A stretch of DNA of 64,000 nt, taken from NCBI GenBank assembly GCA_018697195.1, contig CM031866.1:10623469-10687468 (forward strand). Reading direction: 5' to 3'. This document shows positions 1 through 10,248 of the stretch, piece by piece. The translations under genes were made by a program, and so were the position numbers. Source of the stretch: Certhia americana (taxonomy: Eukaryota; Chordata; Aves; Passeriformes; Certhiidae). Positions within the stretch are counted from its first letter, which is position 1. The number at the start of each line of letters is the position of its first letter. Under the pieces are notes generated by a model. It searched no databases. It had not been told where the DNA came from and saw nothing but the letters and a program-made list of their open reading frames with translations.

Positions 1-892
1 TACCAGAGAGAAAAAATACACTTGCACTTCCATCTAATTATTCTCTTCTCTTGAAGAAATTGTTTTACCAGTTTCAAAATTTAATTTGAAAAATCCAGGC
101 TTGTCTTCTTATGCAATAAGTTAATTACAGTTGTAATTCAGCATATGTATTATCTTTCCTTGAAAGAGAAATGAATATTTAATCACAAAATCTGGATTAT
201 TCATTGAATTTTGGTAATAAGATCGCATGGTTTTCTGAGTCATAAGAAGTAAAAGCTTATTGAGGCAGATCTCATCTTTGCAGAGTTATTTGAGCATAAC
301 TCCCATTTTCACACTGTGATTTAAAATCCATCAGAAATCCATCAGAGAGCTTATCCTCCAAAGTATTTCAGTTTGTTTCAACACCTAAAAAGAGGCCACC
401 TGAGCAAATGGCCTAATTATCTTGTACAATAGTTCATGCATTTCTGAATTTCAGACAGGATGAGGTTTCTGCTCCATCTCTCTCCTGTCCATTGTAAGGA
501 GGCTCTCTGGGCTCTGTTCTGACCCTTCAATGTCCAGAATCAGGGGTTTATATTTATATCTAAAATTAAAAATTCTTTATTTAAAAGCCAAAAATTGTAA
601 CTGCATTTCGCTTACTTTCCAAATTTATCCCATCTGATAGAAGACACCATTTGTAAGTACTTTGCCTGGGCATTAGCAAAACACAATTAAATGACTAACA
701 TGAAGGTAACCTGCTGCCTTTGTTCAAACTATACTTCAGCAAAGCACCTGAGCACATGTTCAGCTTTAAACTTACGCAGTTTTCATGATGTCAGCAAAAC
801 TAAACTCATGCTTGCTATTTTGTGAGCCTTGAAACAGTGGTTTAATCTTGAACCTGTTCATAATATGGGAAAGAACACTGGAAAGCACTAAC
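1..892 (-). other. GLDN: GLDN intron 6 (partial)
   Basis: AT-rich intron sequence downstream of exon 6. I read both strands for an exon leading to the olfactomedin domain and saw none. No recognisable repeat. Confidence 0.6.
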
Positions 893-1018
893 CTGTGCAT
901 TTGCTGCTGTAGATGTTCTCCTGAAGCTCCACTTTGGCTTTACCTTTACGTTTACCTGGAGGGCCTGGGGGTCCAGGAGGTCCAGGGGGCCCAGGTGGTC
1001 CAGGCTCACCTTTTGCAC
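893..1018 (-). CDS. GLDN: GLDN coding exon 6 (second collagen stretch)
   Basis: A 126-nt exon for residues 201-242: GAKGEP, five consecutive GPP triplets, a basic segment [10 protein letters not shown], then ENIYSSKCT leaving collagen register, plus the first base of the next Gly codon. Acceptor ATACAG, donor GTTAGT, phase 1. The following exon would lead towards the olfactomedin domain and was not found in positions 1-892. Confidence 0.9.
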
Positions 1019-4000
1019 CTGTATACAAAACACAGTGCCAGGACACAGCCCTTCCCCAGGCAGCAGGAAACCTGCACAGAACTGTATGTGTGCACAGGAC
1101 ACCCACAGAGCAGCCTGTCTCTTTCTTAAGGGGTTTCTGAGAACAGAATATGGTGCAATAAACTCTCTGAAATGCTGTTTGTTAGAAGGTGAACCAGACA
1201 GAGCTTCACATGGAGTAGGACATCAATGCATTTTATCTGTCTGGATTACAGGCCTGTTAGAAAGTTACAATTTCAGATGCTACACCACTGTAATTTTACA
1301 CAGCTTATATTTGGCTGCTTCATGTATTCCTGAGTGGAAATCTGCCCCTCATTTTCTAATAGAAAAATAAAACTACACTGAAAGGAAGAGCGGGAGGAAG
1401 TTAACTGTATGAAACCATTCTGGAAAGGGTAAAATTCACATATACCTCAACCCAAGGCCAAGCAGAAAGGTTTTTGTGAACACTTGCCTTGCACAGAGAA
1501 AAATCTCCTGGGCATAGCAATACTCAGACTTCCCTGTGAATATAAACCACATTTATACAGGTTGGTCCTGCCCTTGCAGATCACATTCATGCTTCAGAAG
1601 CGGAGCATATCTTTTTCTGTCGAGTACACTGTTGCAAGAGAATACCCAAAAGCACTTTTCCATACCTTCTAATATCACATCATTGTTTGCATCCCCCTTT
1701 TCTCCCTTGGCTCCTCTTGGACCTTTTCCTCCTGGCATACCATCCTTGCCAGGTAAACCCATTTCTCCTGGTTCTCCTTTCTGTCCTTGATCACCTTTTG
1801 GTCCTGGCAAACCTAGAAATACAAACCATTTCAGTATCAAGAGCACTGCTCCAGTATTAAGCGCCCATTAATACATATTTTAACTACAAACCATATTCAC
1901 TCTAGTTATATTTTTCACCTGTATTTAGCTGGATAGTTGTAATTTCTTTGGATTTCAAGGCAGCATTGTAACCTCATATGAAGGGCAACTGTACCTATTT
2001 TTCCTCTTTTTCCATTTATTCCTGGTTCTCCCTTTTGTCCTGGAGTTCCCGGGATTCCATCTGATCCATTGTAGCCAGGCAGTCCATCAAGCCCAGGAGG
2101 CCCTGATCAAACCAAAGAGCATAACTGTATTTTCACTATTGAATGCAAGTTACCCTGAAATCTACCGTTTACATACAGCATGTTTATATATATATATATA
2201 TATATATATATCTTTAAACCCCAGCAATCATAATTCATACTTTTCTGATACAGAGAATTACTCTAAGCAGACCCACAGATTAAGCAGCACAGAAAGCAAG
2301 CAAGTAACCATTCATAACAAAGCCTTGCAACCACCTGAGTGAGAACTGAGACAGAATTAAATAAGAAAGGAGGAAAAGTTATGGGGGAGGTAGAAGGGTG
2401 TAATCAGTAACCAATATATTTTAAAAAGATGTTTTTAGTGTTAAATTATAATATCCATTTCCTTGGGAGTTTAATATATAAATTCATCTCTTTACCTAGA
2501 TAATGATTTTAATTTGGTTTTGATCAAATGTTCTACTTCCTCCACTAGAAAATTAGAATGTCTAAAGCCTCCCCTCTGTCAGAAGGGGCATGAACTGACT
2601 TAAGCATTATAATGACAAGCAGTCATTCAACCCTTCCTTAATCTAATTAGCAAAGGAAGACAATTTTTTGAAAGATACGTTTCTGTATTTCAATATTATG
2701 TAACAGCAGCTGTTTCAGTTATCCCCAAATGTTACTGCAATTGTCCAAGTGTCTTACCTGGGGGTCCTGGGGGGCCTATAACAAGAGAAAAAAAAAAAGA
2801 AAAACACACACACACACAAGAAATAAGTAGTGAGTTTAAACTAGGAACAAAAAAGCAATTCCAAACTGAACTGATCAGCACTAAATCAAAACAGTAAAAG
2901 GGTAAGAAAATCCTTCAAATTTTAAAATTAACATCCATCTGTTTAACTGCTTTATATTACAAATAACTATCTGAGCATTAGCAGTAACTCAGACTTACCA
3001 AAAGAGTAACACATTTACATATACATGTTTTGCTTTTTTTCAAATTTGGCAGCAACCTCTGCAATGTAACCTCACTGTCAGGGGCTTTGGTGCCTTCACA
3101 AAGCCATGGATGTAAGACACCTCACAGTCATATTTCCTTTATGTTCTCCAAAAACCTGTTCTAGTGGAAGAATATTGGTTTTACAATACCAATGAATGTC
3201 ACAATTAAAAATCCTGTTGGAAATACACATTAAAAAAGCACACCACACTTCTCTGTATTTGACAGATACTTCATTGCAGTTCAGGACTCAGGCTATTTAA
3301 ATAGGAAAAAACAAAATCTTGTCATTCCTATCAGCAGTCAGGCTTTTCACTTGTGATGGTTCTCCAGTCTGGATCAAGCTTCCCACAGAAACTGGTTGGT
3401 ACATTTAGAAATTGGATTTGCTTCGCTCATTCAGCACCTTCTAATACAGAATAATCTATCTCACTGTCTTACATAGCTCAGATGTAAGGGCCCTAAAGAG
3501 AAGCAAGCACAGCAGGCAAGCATAAAGAAAGATTAAATAGAACATGTTTGTGATTTATCATCTGTGATCCCCCATTCACATTAAAAAAATGATAAAAAGG
3601 GAAAACCACTTGGAGAATACAAAGGTGACAGTTGCAATTAAAGAACCAAATTAACTCTGTGAACATTTTTATCCAGCCACAGTAATGTCTTGTTTCAACA
3701 AAACTTTTTACAGCAGAAAATAACAGTAATTATTAGATTTTCCTAAAGATGACAATTTGCAGCATTAACTACAAAGCATTATCAGTAAAGTGAAAACTAT
3801 TTTATAACACCATTATAGGAACCATCCCTTTTAATCAGTACAGGCAGTAGCATCAGTTAACATCTTTCTGCCAGTTTTCCAGTAAATGGCCATTTCTTGC
3901 ACACTGTGTTACATCCATTAGTGCATTGAATTATTTCCTCATCCCTAAAGCTGAGGCTCCTTGTACAAGCATAAGATACATAAGAAAGGTTCTTGAAAAG

Positions 4001-7000
4001 CAACAAATGTCATTGAGGCCAACAGCAGAGAAAGACACATTAAATGGTGTTAAGAGAGAAAAAGGTGCAAAAGGCACCAAGTAACATGAATTCACAAGTC
4101 TGAAGCCCAAAAAAACTCGAAATATAGATTGTAGTTCAGCCACTGTTGCAATTGGAACTGATGTACAACTTCAGAAACATTATTTAACATCTGTGTGTAC
4201 AATGCTAATTCTCATTTATATTTAATCAGTTGAGTCAAATGGACCTTATTGCCATTTGAAAATTCAAACCAGACAGCAAGTGAAGCATTTTCTTTAACTT
4301 ATAAAAACTAGCTTCTTTCTAATCTTCTCATTTCCAAAAGGAACACAACCCATTCTGTGACTTCAAAGCTGGACCATAGCTCTTAAATTGGCTACTACCA
4401 GACACTCTTCAGCAAACCCCACAAAAATTTTCACACCTTCTAGTGACTCAGCCATCAGCAGCTCCACGTCCTCACTGGTGACATGTGAGACATCCTGCAG
4501 CTGAGGAACACGAGTTCACTAAGTGACACCGCTCCACTGCAGTTGTAACAATGGGAGCAAGTTTCTACCCCCTGCATGTTCCTCCCATGTTAGGCCTGAG
4601 GTGTGACATACACAAAAATATTTTTACTAAATCTCAACTGGTATTTTAAACACACAAGTCTTTTAGACTTGCTTATGAAAATTATATGAAAGAGAAATGG
4701 CTCCAAGTAGCATCAACTGAGCTCCTTAAATTCCAGCATTTCTATTAAGAGAGCACAGGTAAGTCCCAAAGTGATTAAAGTAAATTACATATTAATCTGT
4801 TTTAAAATTCTGATAAATAGCAGGGTTTTGACAGAGTTTTTGACCTCAGGTTCTTTGAAAACACTGTTTCTGTGTTCCTGGAGGTAACATATGTGTAATG
4901 CTTAAGGCAACAAACATACCTGTTAAGCATATCCCTTTTGTGCTGTTACACAAATCCACCATCACTCGGACCTAATATTGGAAAGAAATTGAAGTTGAAA
5001 ATAATGTATTTCATAAAAGTATCTGGTTCTGGTTCACTTTACCTACAGAAATAATTCCAAAACCAATAAAAACTACATTCAATTTTATTTTTTATTAAGT
5101 GATGGAAACTTTTCTAATGTAGCATATCCAGGGAGAAAGATGACCTGTGTTCCAAGAAAGCAATTACTTCTCTTTAAGTAACCAAGATGTGCAAATTTGA
5201 AATGGTCCTTCCTCCACTCAAAATAATTCAAATAAAAAGCCAAGGCTTTATTAAACCAAGCTGGAAGATACATTCATAAAGATGCTTTTAATCTAGAGTA
5301 GACTAAAATTTATCAATAGAGGAGTCATCTTTACAAAATACACAGTCCTTGGCTGGGCAAACATTCATATTACATGTCCTACATAATGAGAGTCAACACT
5401 AAAACATTATGTGACTCATCAAAACAAACAGCAGAAATAAAAATATTATGACCATGAACTCTGGAAATCCCTCAGCTCTCTATGGGAAAGTCACTCAAAG
5501 TTTGTAGCCAGAAAATAAAGGATCACTATTTCAGGGCAGTGCAATGTGGGATAATTTATGAACCATCTACCCAGAGCTACACATTTGTTGATCTTTATAC
5601 AATTACTCTATTTACAATTAATGGAATGCACTAATCCCAAGGAACAGAAGGAACAAGTGCAAGGCAATCTGAAAGGCAGATTGAAGTTTAATCCTTGCAA
5701 GGTTATTTGCTATTGTCAATCATTACTTTTAAAATGAATGCATCATTAGTTTCAACTGCCAAATCTAACAGACTCAAATAGAGGACAATTAATTTGATTG
5801 AAAGTATCCTTTTGCTGCAAAACCAAACCATATTTGGCAATAAGTTCCTGTTCTGTCTGAGACATACTGAGAATGTACTGATTCCAGACTGTACTGGAAA
5901 AGAACATTTATAATTTTAGACTCAATTTAAAATAGCTGAGAAGTGCTAACTGGCTTTGAATATCAGAATAAGCTGCACAGAGGGAAATACAGGTTAAATT
6001 TTAGGAAGAATGATTTTATGGAAAGAATAATAAAGTAAAGGAACATTCTGCCTGGGGAGGTGGTGGAGTCACCATCCCTGGATGTGTTTAAAAAGACTGG
6101 ATGTGGCACTCAGTGCCATGGTCTAGTTGAGGTGTTAGGGCACAGGTTGGACTCAATGATCTTGGAGGTCTCTTCCAACCCACTGATTCTGTGAATATGC
6201 TCATTTCCTTTCCCCTCACACTCCTCAAAAACACTTGGCTCCTATCCTGTAATTTGTAAAATACACATTGTCCATGTGCTCTCTAATTCTAACTGCATTT
6301 TAATTTAAATAATTCTGTTGAGGTTGTTGAAGTGCTTACATCTTCCTTTGGGGGCCCTCCAATTATCTCAGCAGCACTTTTTTTCCAGTCAGTGCAACTC
6401 AGGTGACAATTAAAAAACATGGCACTCAAGAACTGCAGATAGCCTGTGACAGAACCTCCAGCTTAGCTATGAAAGATGAGCAGACCATTCACAGCCAGCA
6501 ACATCACTAAGAAAAGTTACAGATAAAAATGTCTTATTTAAATGCTAAAATCTTAGTTTGCTTATTGAGAAATGGTGGGGGGGGTGGTAAACTAAACTAT
6601 GAAACATTACTCAGATAATTGCTAGCCACCATCTCCTGCACGGTCTTAAATCACACTGTGAATCTTACTGGCCTGTTACCCTCCCATCAGCCTTTCTGCA
6701 GCTGCAGATTTGCCAGTTTCCTATTTTTACTCTCTTACAAAATAAATACACGTATACTTAAACAAGAGGCCCTGAGCAAAAAAATACACTCATGTTATTA
6801 AAGCTAACATGATTTTTGATGTCTGCAGTTATTCAAAGATTCATGAACAGTGGGCACAACAGATGTGTCCTGAACAGGGGTTGTGCAGAGCAGTGGGACA
6901 CTGATAGCTGCAGTGGCCCTGCAAAAATGCCTCCTCTGCCAGAGAGAACCTGCTCAAGCCAAGCCTCTAGTCAGGCCCACATTCAGCAGGGGCCACCAGT

Positions 7001-8103
7001 GCAGCAGGGGTCATCCCACCAACTCTGAGGAACTTTGTCTCACACTACACAAGTAGCCAAGTCTTCAAATTATATTAGTGGGAGTTAGATTCAAAATACA
7101 GAAATGCACGAGTGGGAGGAGGGGGTGCTTGAATATTTTTCTAAGGACTTTTTGCCTCTTGAGCAAGTGATTCTGCGCACAGTTACACAGTCTCCTGTGC
7201 AGTGGCCAGAGTGGAAAATGTTTGATGGGAGTAAGAATAAAAAGGCATCAAACCCTCCCAAGCATCTCCCTGCAGGATACACAGAATGAAATGAAGCACA
7301 TCACACACAGCAGTAGTCACAGTGGATATTCAGAGGCACAAGTGCACAGTCTGGCCACATGTTCAAATATACACAGTGTGCTCAGTGCTACTTAGAGAGA
7401 TCAATAAAATTCATGTAATCCATACCTGGTACCTATTGACAGCAGAGCAGCACATTTAATGGCCACTACCAAAATTATCCAGACTCATCTGCAACTAATG
7501 ATTCCAGTCTGAGCACCTAGCAGTAAATGGCATTGACTGTCTTCAAGCCCTGACAGGATCAGAATCCTTTCCCCAATAATTTTATTTGAGGAAAAAGAAA
7601 CAATTCATATCAGATAGAGCAAAACAAACTGCAGCTGCCAAATTCAGGGATGACTTCCTAAAAGTTCTTTAAAAGACAGTTTTGAGTACACAGAGCAGTC
7701 AATGAGCAGAGCCCCGGGTGCGTGCGGTCGCTCCGGGCGAAGCCGCCGCTCCTGGAGCTGCCCTGGAACAAAGCCGCGGCTCTCCCGACCCCCCTGCCCG
7801 AGCGCAGCCCCCGCGGCAGGGCCGTACCGGCACCATGGAGTAGGTGAGCATCATCAGCATCTCGTCGCTCTCGGCTCGCACGTGGCCGCGGGCGCGCTCC
7901 CCGCGGCGGCTGCGCTTGGTGCGAGCGGCGGGCGCGGGCCCGGGCGGCAGCTCCCGCACCGAGCCGTTCCCTGCCGCCTGCAGGTCCCGCAGCGCCGCGC
8001 CCAGCTCCCGCCACTGCGCCAGCAGGAACAGCGTGCCCGCCGCGCTGAGAGCCGACAGCAGCCCCACGGCGGCCAGCAGCGCCCGACCGACCGCCGCCTC
8101 CAT
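893..8103 (-). CDS. GLDN: Gliomedin (GLDN), 5' part, six coding exons, 3' end outside window
   Basis: Gliomedin is a type II membrane protein of myelinating Schwann cells. It is shed and binds NrCAM and neurofascin-186 to cluster sodium channels at nodes of Ranvier (established knowledge). Six exons splice to join(8103..7828, 4971..4920, 2775..2758, 2102..1995, 1812..1666, 1018..893), 727 nt, giving 242 residues plus one base. Visible parts: a 7-residue cytoplasmic stub; a hydrophobic anchor at about residues 8-29; N-glycosylation sequons at N46 and N101; a furin-type RTKR at 61-64; the conserved block [16 protein letters not shown] at 77-92; [15 protein letters not shown] at 95-109; then Gly-X-Y repeats at 110-193 and 201-224. 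Reading frame and order agree with mammalian gliomedin throughout. The olfactomedin domain, about the C-terminal half, is beyond the left edge. No break or frameshift is seen. It is divergent from CYP19A1, as in mammals. Confidence 0.93.
1019..1665 (-). other. GLDN: GLDN intron 5
   Basis: Intron between the two collagen-coding exons, bounded by GTATGG and ATACAG on the minus strand. No other feature seen. Confidence 0.85.
1666..1812 (-). CDS. GLDN: GLDN coding exon 5 (collagen-like plus interruption)
   Basis: A 147-nt exon for residues 152-200. Fourteen Gly-X-Y triplets (GLPGPKGDQ to GEKGDA) are followed by the non-collagen interruption NNDVILE, which matches the SNDVLLA-type interruption in mammalian gliomedin. 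Acceptor TTCTAG, donor GTATGG, phase 1 at both ends. Confidence 0.92.
1995..2102 (-). CDS. GLDN: GLDN coding exon 4 (collagen-like)
   Basis: A 108-nt exon coding for twelve uninterrupted Gly-X-Y triplets (residues 116-151), beginning [12 protein letters not shown] and ending GKRGKI. Acceptor GATCAG, donor GTACAG, phase 1 at both ends. It corresponds to the first collagen stretch of mammalian gliomedin. Confidence 0.92.
2103..2757 (-). other. GLDN: GLDN intron 3
   Basis: Intron bounded by GTAAGA and GATCAG on the minus strand. Contains the (TA)n microsatellite at 2185-2211; otherwise nothing recognised. Confidence 0.85.
2185..2211. repeat. (TA)n microsatellite
   Basis: About thirteen uninterrupted TA units within GLDN intron 3. 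Likely length-polymorphic. Confidence 0.95.
2758..2775 (-). CDS. GLDN: GLDN coding exon 3 (18-nt microexon)
   Basis: A microexon of 18 nt that adds two collagen triplets, GPP GPP (residues 110-115), in phase 1 to phase 1. Acceptor TTATAG, donor GTAAGA. It keeps frame and Gly-X-Y register between exons 2 and 4. Skipping it would remove exactly two triplets without a frameshift. Confidence rests on the intact splice sites and on fitting the register. Confidence 0.8.
2776..4919 (-). other. GLDN: GLDN intron 2
   Basis: Intron of about 2.1 kb between the exon coding VMVDLC and the 18-nt microexon. It has an A-rich run and a short (CA)n tract close to the microexon. No further exon or known repeat recognised. 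Confidence 0.85.
2804..2818. repeat. Short (AC)n tract after an A-rich run
   Basis: A run of about eleven A at 2788-2798 is followed by a short (AC)n tract, close upstream of the GLDN microexon acceptor on the minus strand. On that strand it reads as a T-rich and GT tract. Confidence 0.85.
4920..4971 (-). CDS. GLDN: GLDN coding exon 2
   Basis: A 52-nt exon coding for [17 protein letters not shown] (residues 93-109) plus the first base of a Gly codon. Acceptor TATTAG, donor GTATGT. The block matches the mammalian segment between the membrane-proximal region and the collagen domain, including two cysteines (100, 107) and an NST sequon at N101. It is too short to appear as an ORF and was found by reading the minus strand between exon 1 and the collagen exons. 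Confidence 0.92.
4972..7827 (-). other. GLDN: GLDN intron 1
   Basis: First coding intron, about 2.9 kb, bounded by GTACGG and TATTAG on the minus strand. Contains a CR1 tail (5990-6196) and a short G-run near 6575. The rest is unique AT-rich sequence. Confidence 0.85.
5990..6196 (+). mobile_element. CR1 LINE 3' fragment
   Basis: Typical chicken-repeat-1 3' end: CCTGGGGAGGTGGTGGAGTC, ACCATCCCTGGATGTG, GTGGCACTCAGTGCCATGGT, then GGTTGGACTCAATGATCTTG and a terminal CCAACC..GATTCTGTGA. It is 5'-truncated and inserted antisense to GLDN in intron 1. Matches the avian CR1 consensus from memory. The left edge is approximate. Confidence 0.9.
7828..8103 (-). CDS. GLDN: GLDN coding exon 1
   Basis: Codes for residues 1-92. 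The start ATG is the complement of 8101-8103. It is chosen because the following residues ([20 protein letters not shown]) run straight into the membrane anchor, as in mammalian gliomedin, although the frame stays open upstream through the GC-rich repeat. The cytoplasmic tail is only about 7 residues, shorter than in the human protein as I recall it. RTKR at 61-64 is the expected shedding site. The exon ends ATGGTGCCG with donor GTACGG, a rather weak donor, in phase 0. The exon is GC-rich, unlike the rest of the gene. Confidence 0.9.
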
Positions 8104-8129
8104 CGCCGAACAGCGCCCGCGCCACTGAG

Positions 8130-8137
8130 CTTTTATG
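8130..8137 (-). promoter_or_regulatory. GLDN: TATA-like box upstream of the GLDN ATG
   Basis: The minus strand reads CATAAAAG, embedded in CCCATAAAAGCTC, with 26 nt between it and the start ATG. The motif is a good TATA match but oddly placed: transcription 25-30 nt downstream would begin about at the ATG. It may be a decoy, or the real start may be upstream. Confidence 0.4.
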
Positions 8138-8148
8138 GGCAGCGATAG

Positions 8149-8520
8149 GGGCAGGGCACAGGGACAGGGCAGGGCACCGGGACAGGGCAGGGCAGGGCAG
8201 GGCACCGGGGCAGGGCAGGGCACCGGGGCAGGGCAGNNNNNNNNNNGGGCAGGGCAGGGCACCGGGGCAGGGCAGGGCACCGGGGCAGGGCAGGGCACCG
8301 GGGCAGGGCAGGGCAGGGCAGGGGCAGGGCACCGGGACAGGGGCAGGGCACCGGGACAGGGCAGAGCAGGGCACCGGGACAGGGCAGAGCAGGGCACCGG
8401 GACAGGGGCAGGGAAGGGCAGGGCACCGGGACAGGGGCAGGGAAGGGCAGGGCACCGGGGCAGGGGCAGAGCAGGGAAGGGCACCGGCACCGGGAGGGGC
8501 CAGGAAGGGCCAGGAAGGGC
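8149..8520. repeat. G-rich minisatellite (18-bp unit and variants)
   Basis: A tandem array with core unit cagggcagggcaccgggg (18 bp) and shorter or longer variants made of gggca, ggggca and caccggg modules. The plus strand is strongly G-rich, so guanine-quadruplex formation is plausible. It sits directly upstream of GLDN exon 1 and contains an assembly gap. It degenerates towards 8450-8520. It creates long artefactual open frames on both strands. Confidence 0.93.
8237..8246. other. 10-N assembly gap inside the minisatellite
   Basis: Ten N bases interrupt the array. The fixed small size suggests a placeholder, so the true number of repeat units is unknown. Confidence 0.98.
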
Positions 8521-8624
8521 AGCGGGACCGCCACCAACCTCTCCCGCACCCCGGCTGGGCACTGTCCCCGCAAAGCCGGGCAGGACAGGGGAGCTGCTCC
8601 CGGCCACTTCCAGAGGGGGATGTG

Positions 8625-9606
8625 CCCAGAACAGCCTGTGGCCAGGCTGTGCTTTCAAACGACTGACATGGCACACGGCTTTTTCCAGGTGTCAAGCAGT
8701 GAGACTGCATAATAAAAATCACTCCGTTAGAAAGATCCCGTCATCACACAGACCCGTGACACTGGTCCTGCAGCTCATACCATCACTTTGCTCTCTTATG
8801 AATATATGTCATTCACTTATAAAAATTGACCTGTTGCTTTAGATGCTCAAGCACAGACCTTTCCCAAATTACTACTGCTAAACCTTCTGTGACAGGGGAT
8901 ATCTTTAATATAAAGAATTTTGCTATCAGTTAATTCATAACCAAGATAGAAAATTAATTACAGCATGCAGCAGAATCTGACTGAATACCAAGACTTCATG
9001 AAGAATGTGGAACTTTCTCTCTCTTGAACTCAAAACACTTATCAAAAAAGTTATTTTTAAAGCTGACATTTCAAATCAAAGCCATGCACTTTCTTATGCT
9101 TTTAACACTTCAAATCGACCTCAAGAAATTCCCAGCTTTTGAATGCCAAGTTTCCTATAAGAGAGTGCTTTGATCCTTTGTCAAAGTGACAATTCTCTGC
9201 CCCAACTGATCACACGCATTTTGTCTCCATTCTAACTATGCCATTGACCTGTAATTCATGCTAATCCCACGGTACATTGATGGATGAACTATTAGGTCCA
9301 ACCTAATCTGAACCTAACACACTCAGTTCTGCTACAGCTGCTTAAGCACAGTAGAAAAGCAGATACAGGGAAACAACTCCATCATATTAAATTTCTCGTC
9401 TCTGTGAAATAAAAAATTACTGCAAAAAGTGCTGGTGTCCTCAGGCATTCCATTGGAGACTCTTTCCTTATGAAACTGCCACGAGAGACATAGAGAGAAC
9501 AAGATGAAAGAAGAGAGAACAATCAATCATCTCATCCCATGATGGCAGATGAGACAGAAGAAAATCACCATACACCTAAAGGCATAAGGCTTATCAGCAA
9601 AGAAAC
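8625..9606. other. Intergenic, nothing recognised
   Basis: AT-rich sequence between the GLDN CpG island and a CR1 element. No exon, repeat or RNA gene recognised. Confidence 0.5.
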
Positions 9607-9840
9607 AAAGAATAGTTTGGGTGGAAAGGCACCTTTAAAAGTCACCTAACCCAACTCCTCTGCAGGAAGCAGGCACACTTTCAAACAGGCCAGGTTGCTG
9701 AGAGCCCCATCCAACCTGGCTTGAATATATCCAGGGATGGAGCACCTATCACCTCTCTGGATTACCTGTGTCAGTGTTTCACCACACTTACTGTAAAATA
9801 TTTCTTCCTTATATCTACTCTAAACCTACTCTAAGATATT
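9607..9840 (-). mobile_element. CR1 LINE 3' fragment, reverse orientation
   Basis: The plus strand reads as the reverse complement of a CR1 tail: AATAGTTTGGGTGGAAAGG, then AGTCACCTAACCCAACTCCT, CCCCATCCAACCTGGCTTGA, ATCCAGGGATGGAGCACC and TATTTCTTCCTTATATCTAC. 5'-truncated. The boundary at 9840 is approximate. Confidence 0.9.
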
Positions 9841-10039
9841 CTAAGAGACAATTACAAAACCAAATATACAAAAACTTGCTGAAAGGTCATTTGAGGCTTC
9901 GGGCCTTGACAAATTACTCTGAAGGTATCATGAAGTCCTCCATATATGTGAATAGCCTTTCTGATGGCAGTGAACATTAGAAGAATAATTGCTTCCCCCA
10001 ATATATCTACACCGAGCAGGACATTGCTGGGTGTGGAAA

Positions 10040-10248
10040 ATCCCCTGGCCAGTTGGGGTCAGCTGTCCTGGCTGTGCTCCCTCTCAGCTCCTTGTGCACC
10101 TGCTCACTGCCAGAGCTTGAGGATCTGACACATCCCTGACTGCAGGTGAGCCCTGCTCAGCACCAGCCAAGGTGTCACTGTGGTGTCAGCATTATCCTCA
10201 TAACTCCAAAATGCAGCACTGCACCAGCTGCTAGGAAAACAAATTACT
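10040..10248 (+). mobile_element. Degraded avian ERV LTR fragment
   Basis: Contains CCAGTTGGGGTCAGCTGTCC followed by TGGCTGTGCTCCCTCTCAGC, CTCCTTGTGCACC, then an AGCCCTGCTCAGCACCAGCC and GCACCAGCTGCTAGG pattern. In my memory this resembles a common bird endogenous-retrovirus LTR family, especially in songbirds. No internal retroviral genes are present, so it is a solo or truncated LTR. The family assignment was not verified. Confidence 0.6.

Larger units (their letters stand above)
7700..8620. promoter_or_regulatory. GLDN: CpG island over GLDN exon 1
   Basis: An abrupt change from AT-rich sequence to GC-rich, CpG-containing sequence, spanning the GLDN first coding exon, its upstream region and a G-rich minisatellite. 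CpGs are dense at about 7720-8120. Probably the GLDN promoter. CYP19A1 starts 23 kb away on the other strand, so I do not assign the island to it. Confidence 0.75.

Noticed and set aside
1..892. Search for the next GLDN exon towards the olfactomedin domain
   Set aside because: No acceptor-frame-donor combination matching the expected peptide was found; the exon most likely lies left of the window.
848..1140. Gly/Pro-rich open frames on the plus strand opposite GLDN exon 6
   Set aside because: Complement of the Gly-X-Y coding sequence; the collagen-like plus-strand peptide is a mirror of the repeat.
7658..8722. Long Pro/Cys/Ala-rich open frames (up to 354 codons) on both strands
   Set aside because: Produced by the GC-rich minisatellite and by reading through the N gap; only the part after 8103 on the minus strand is GLDN exon 1.
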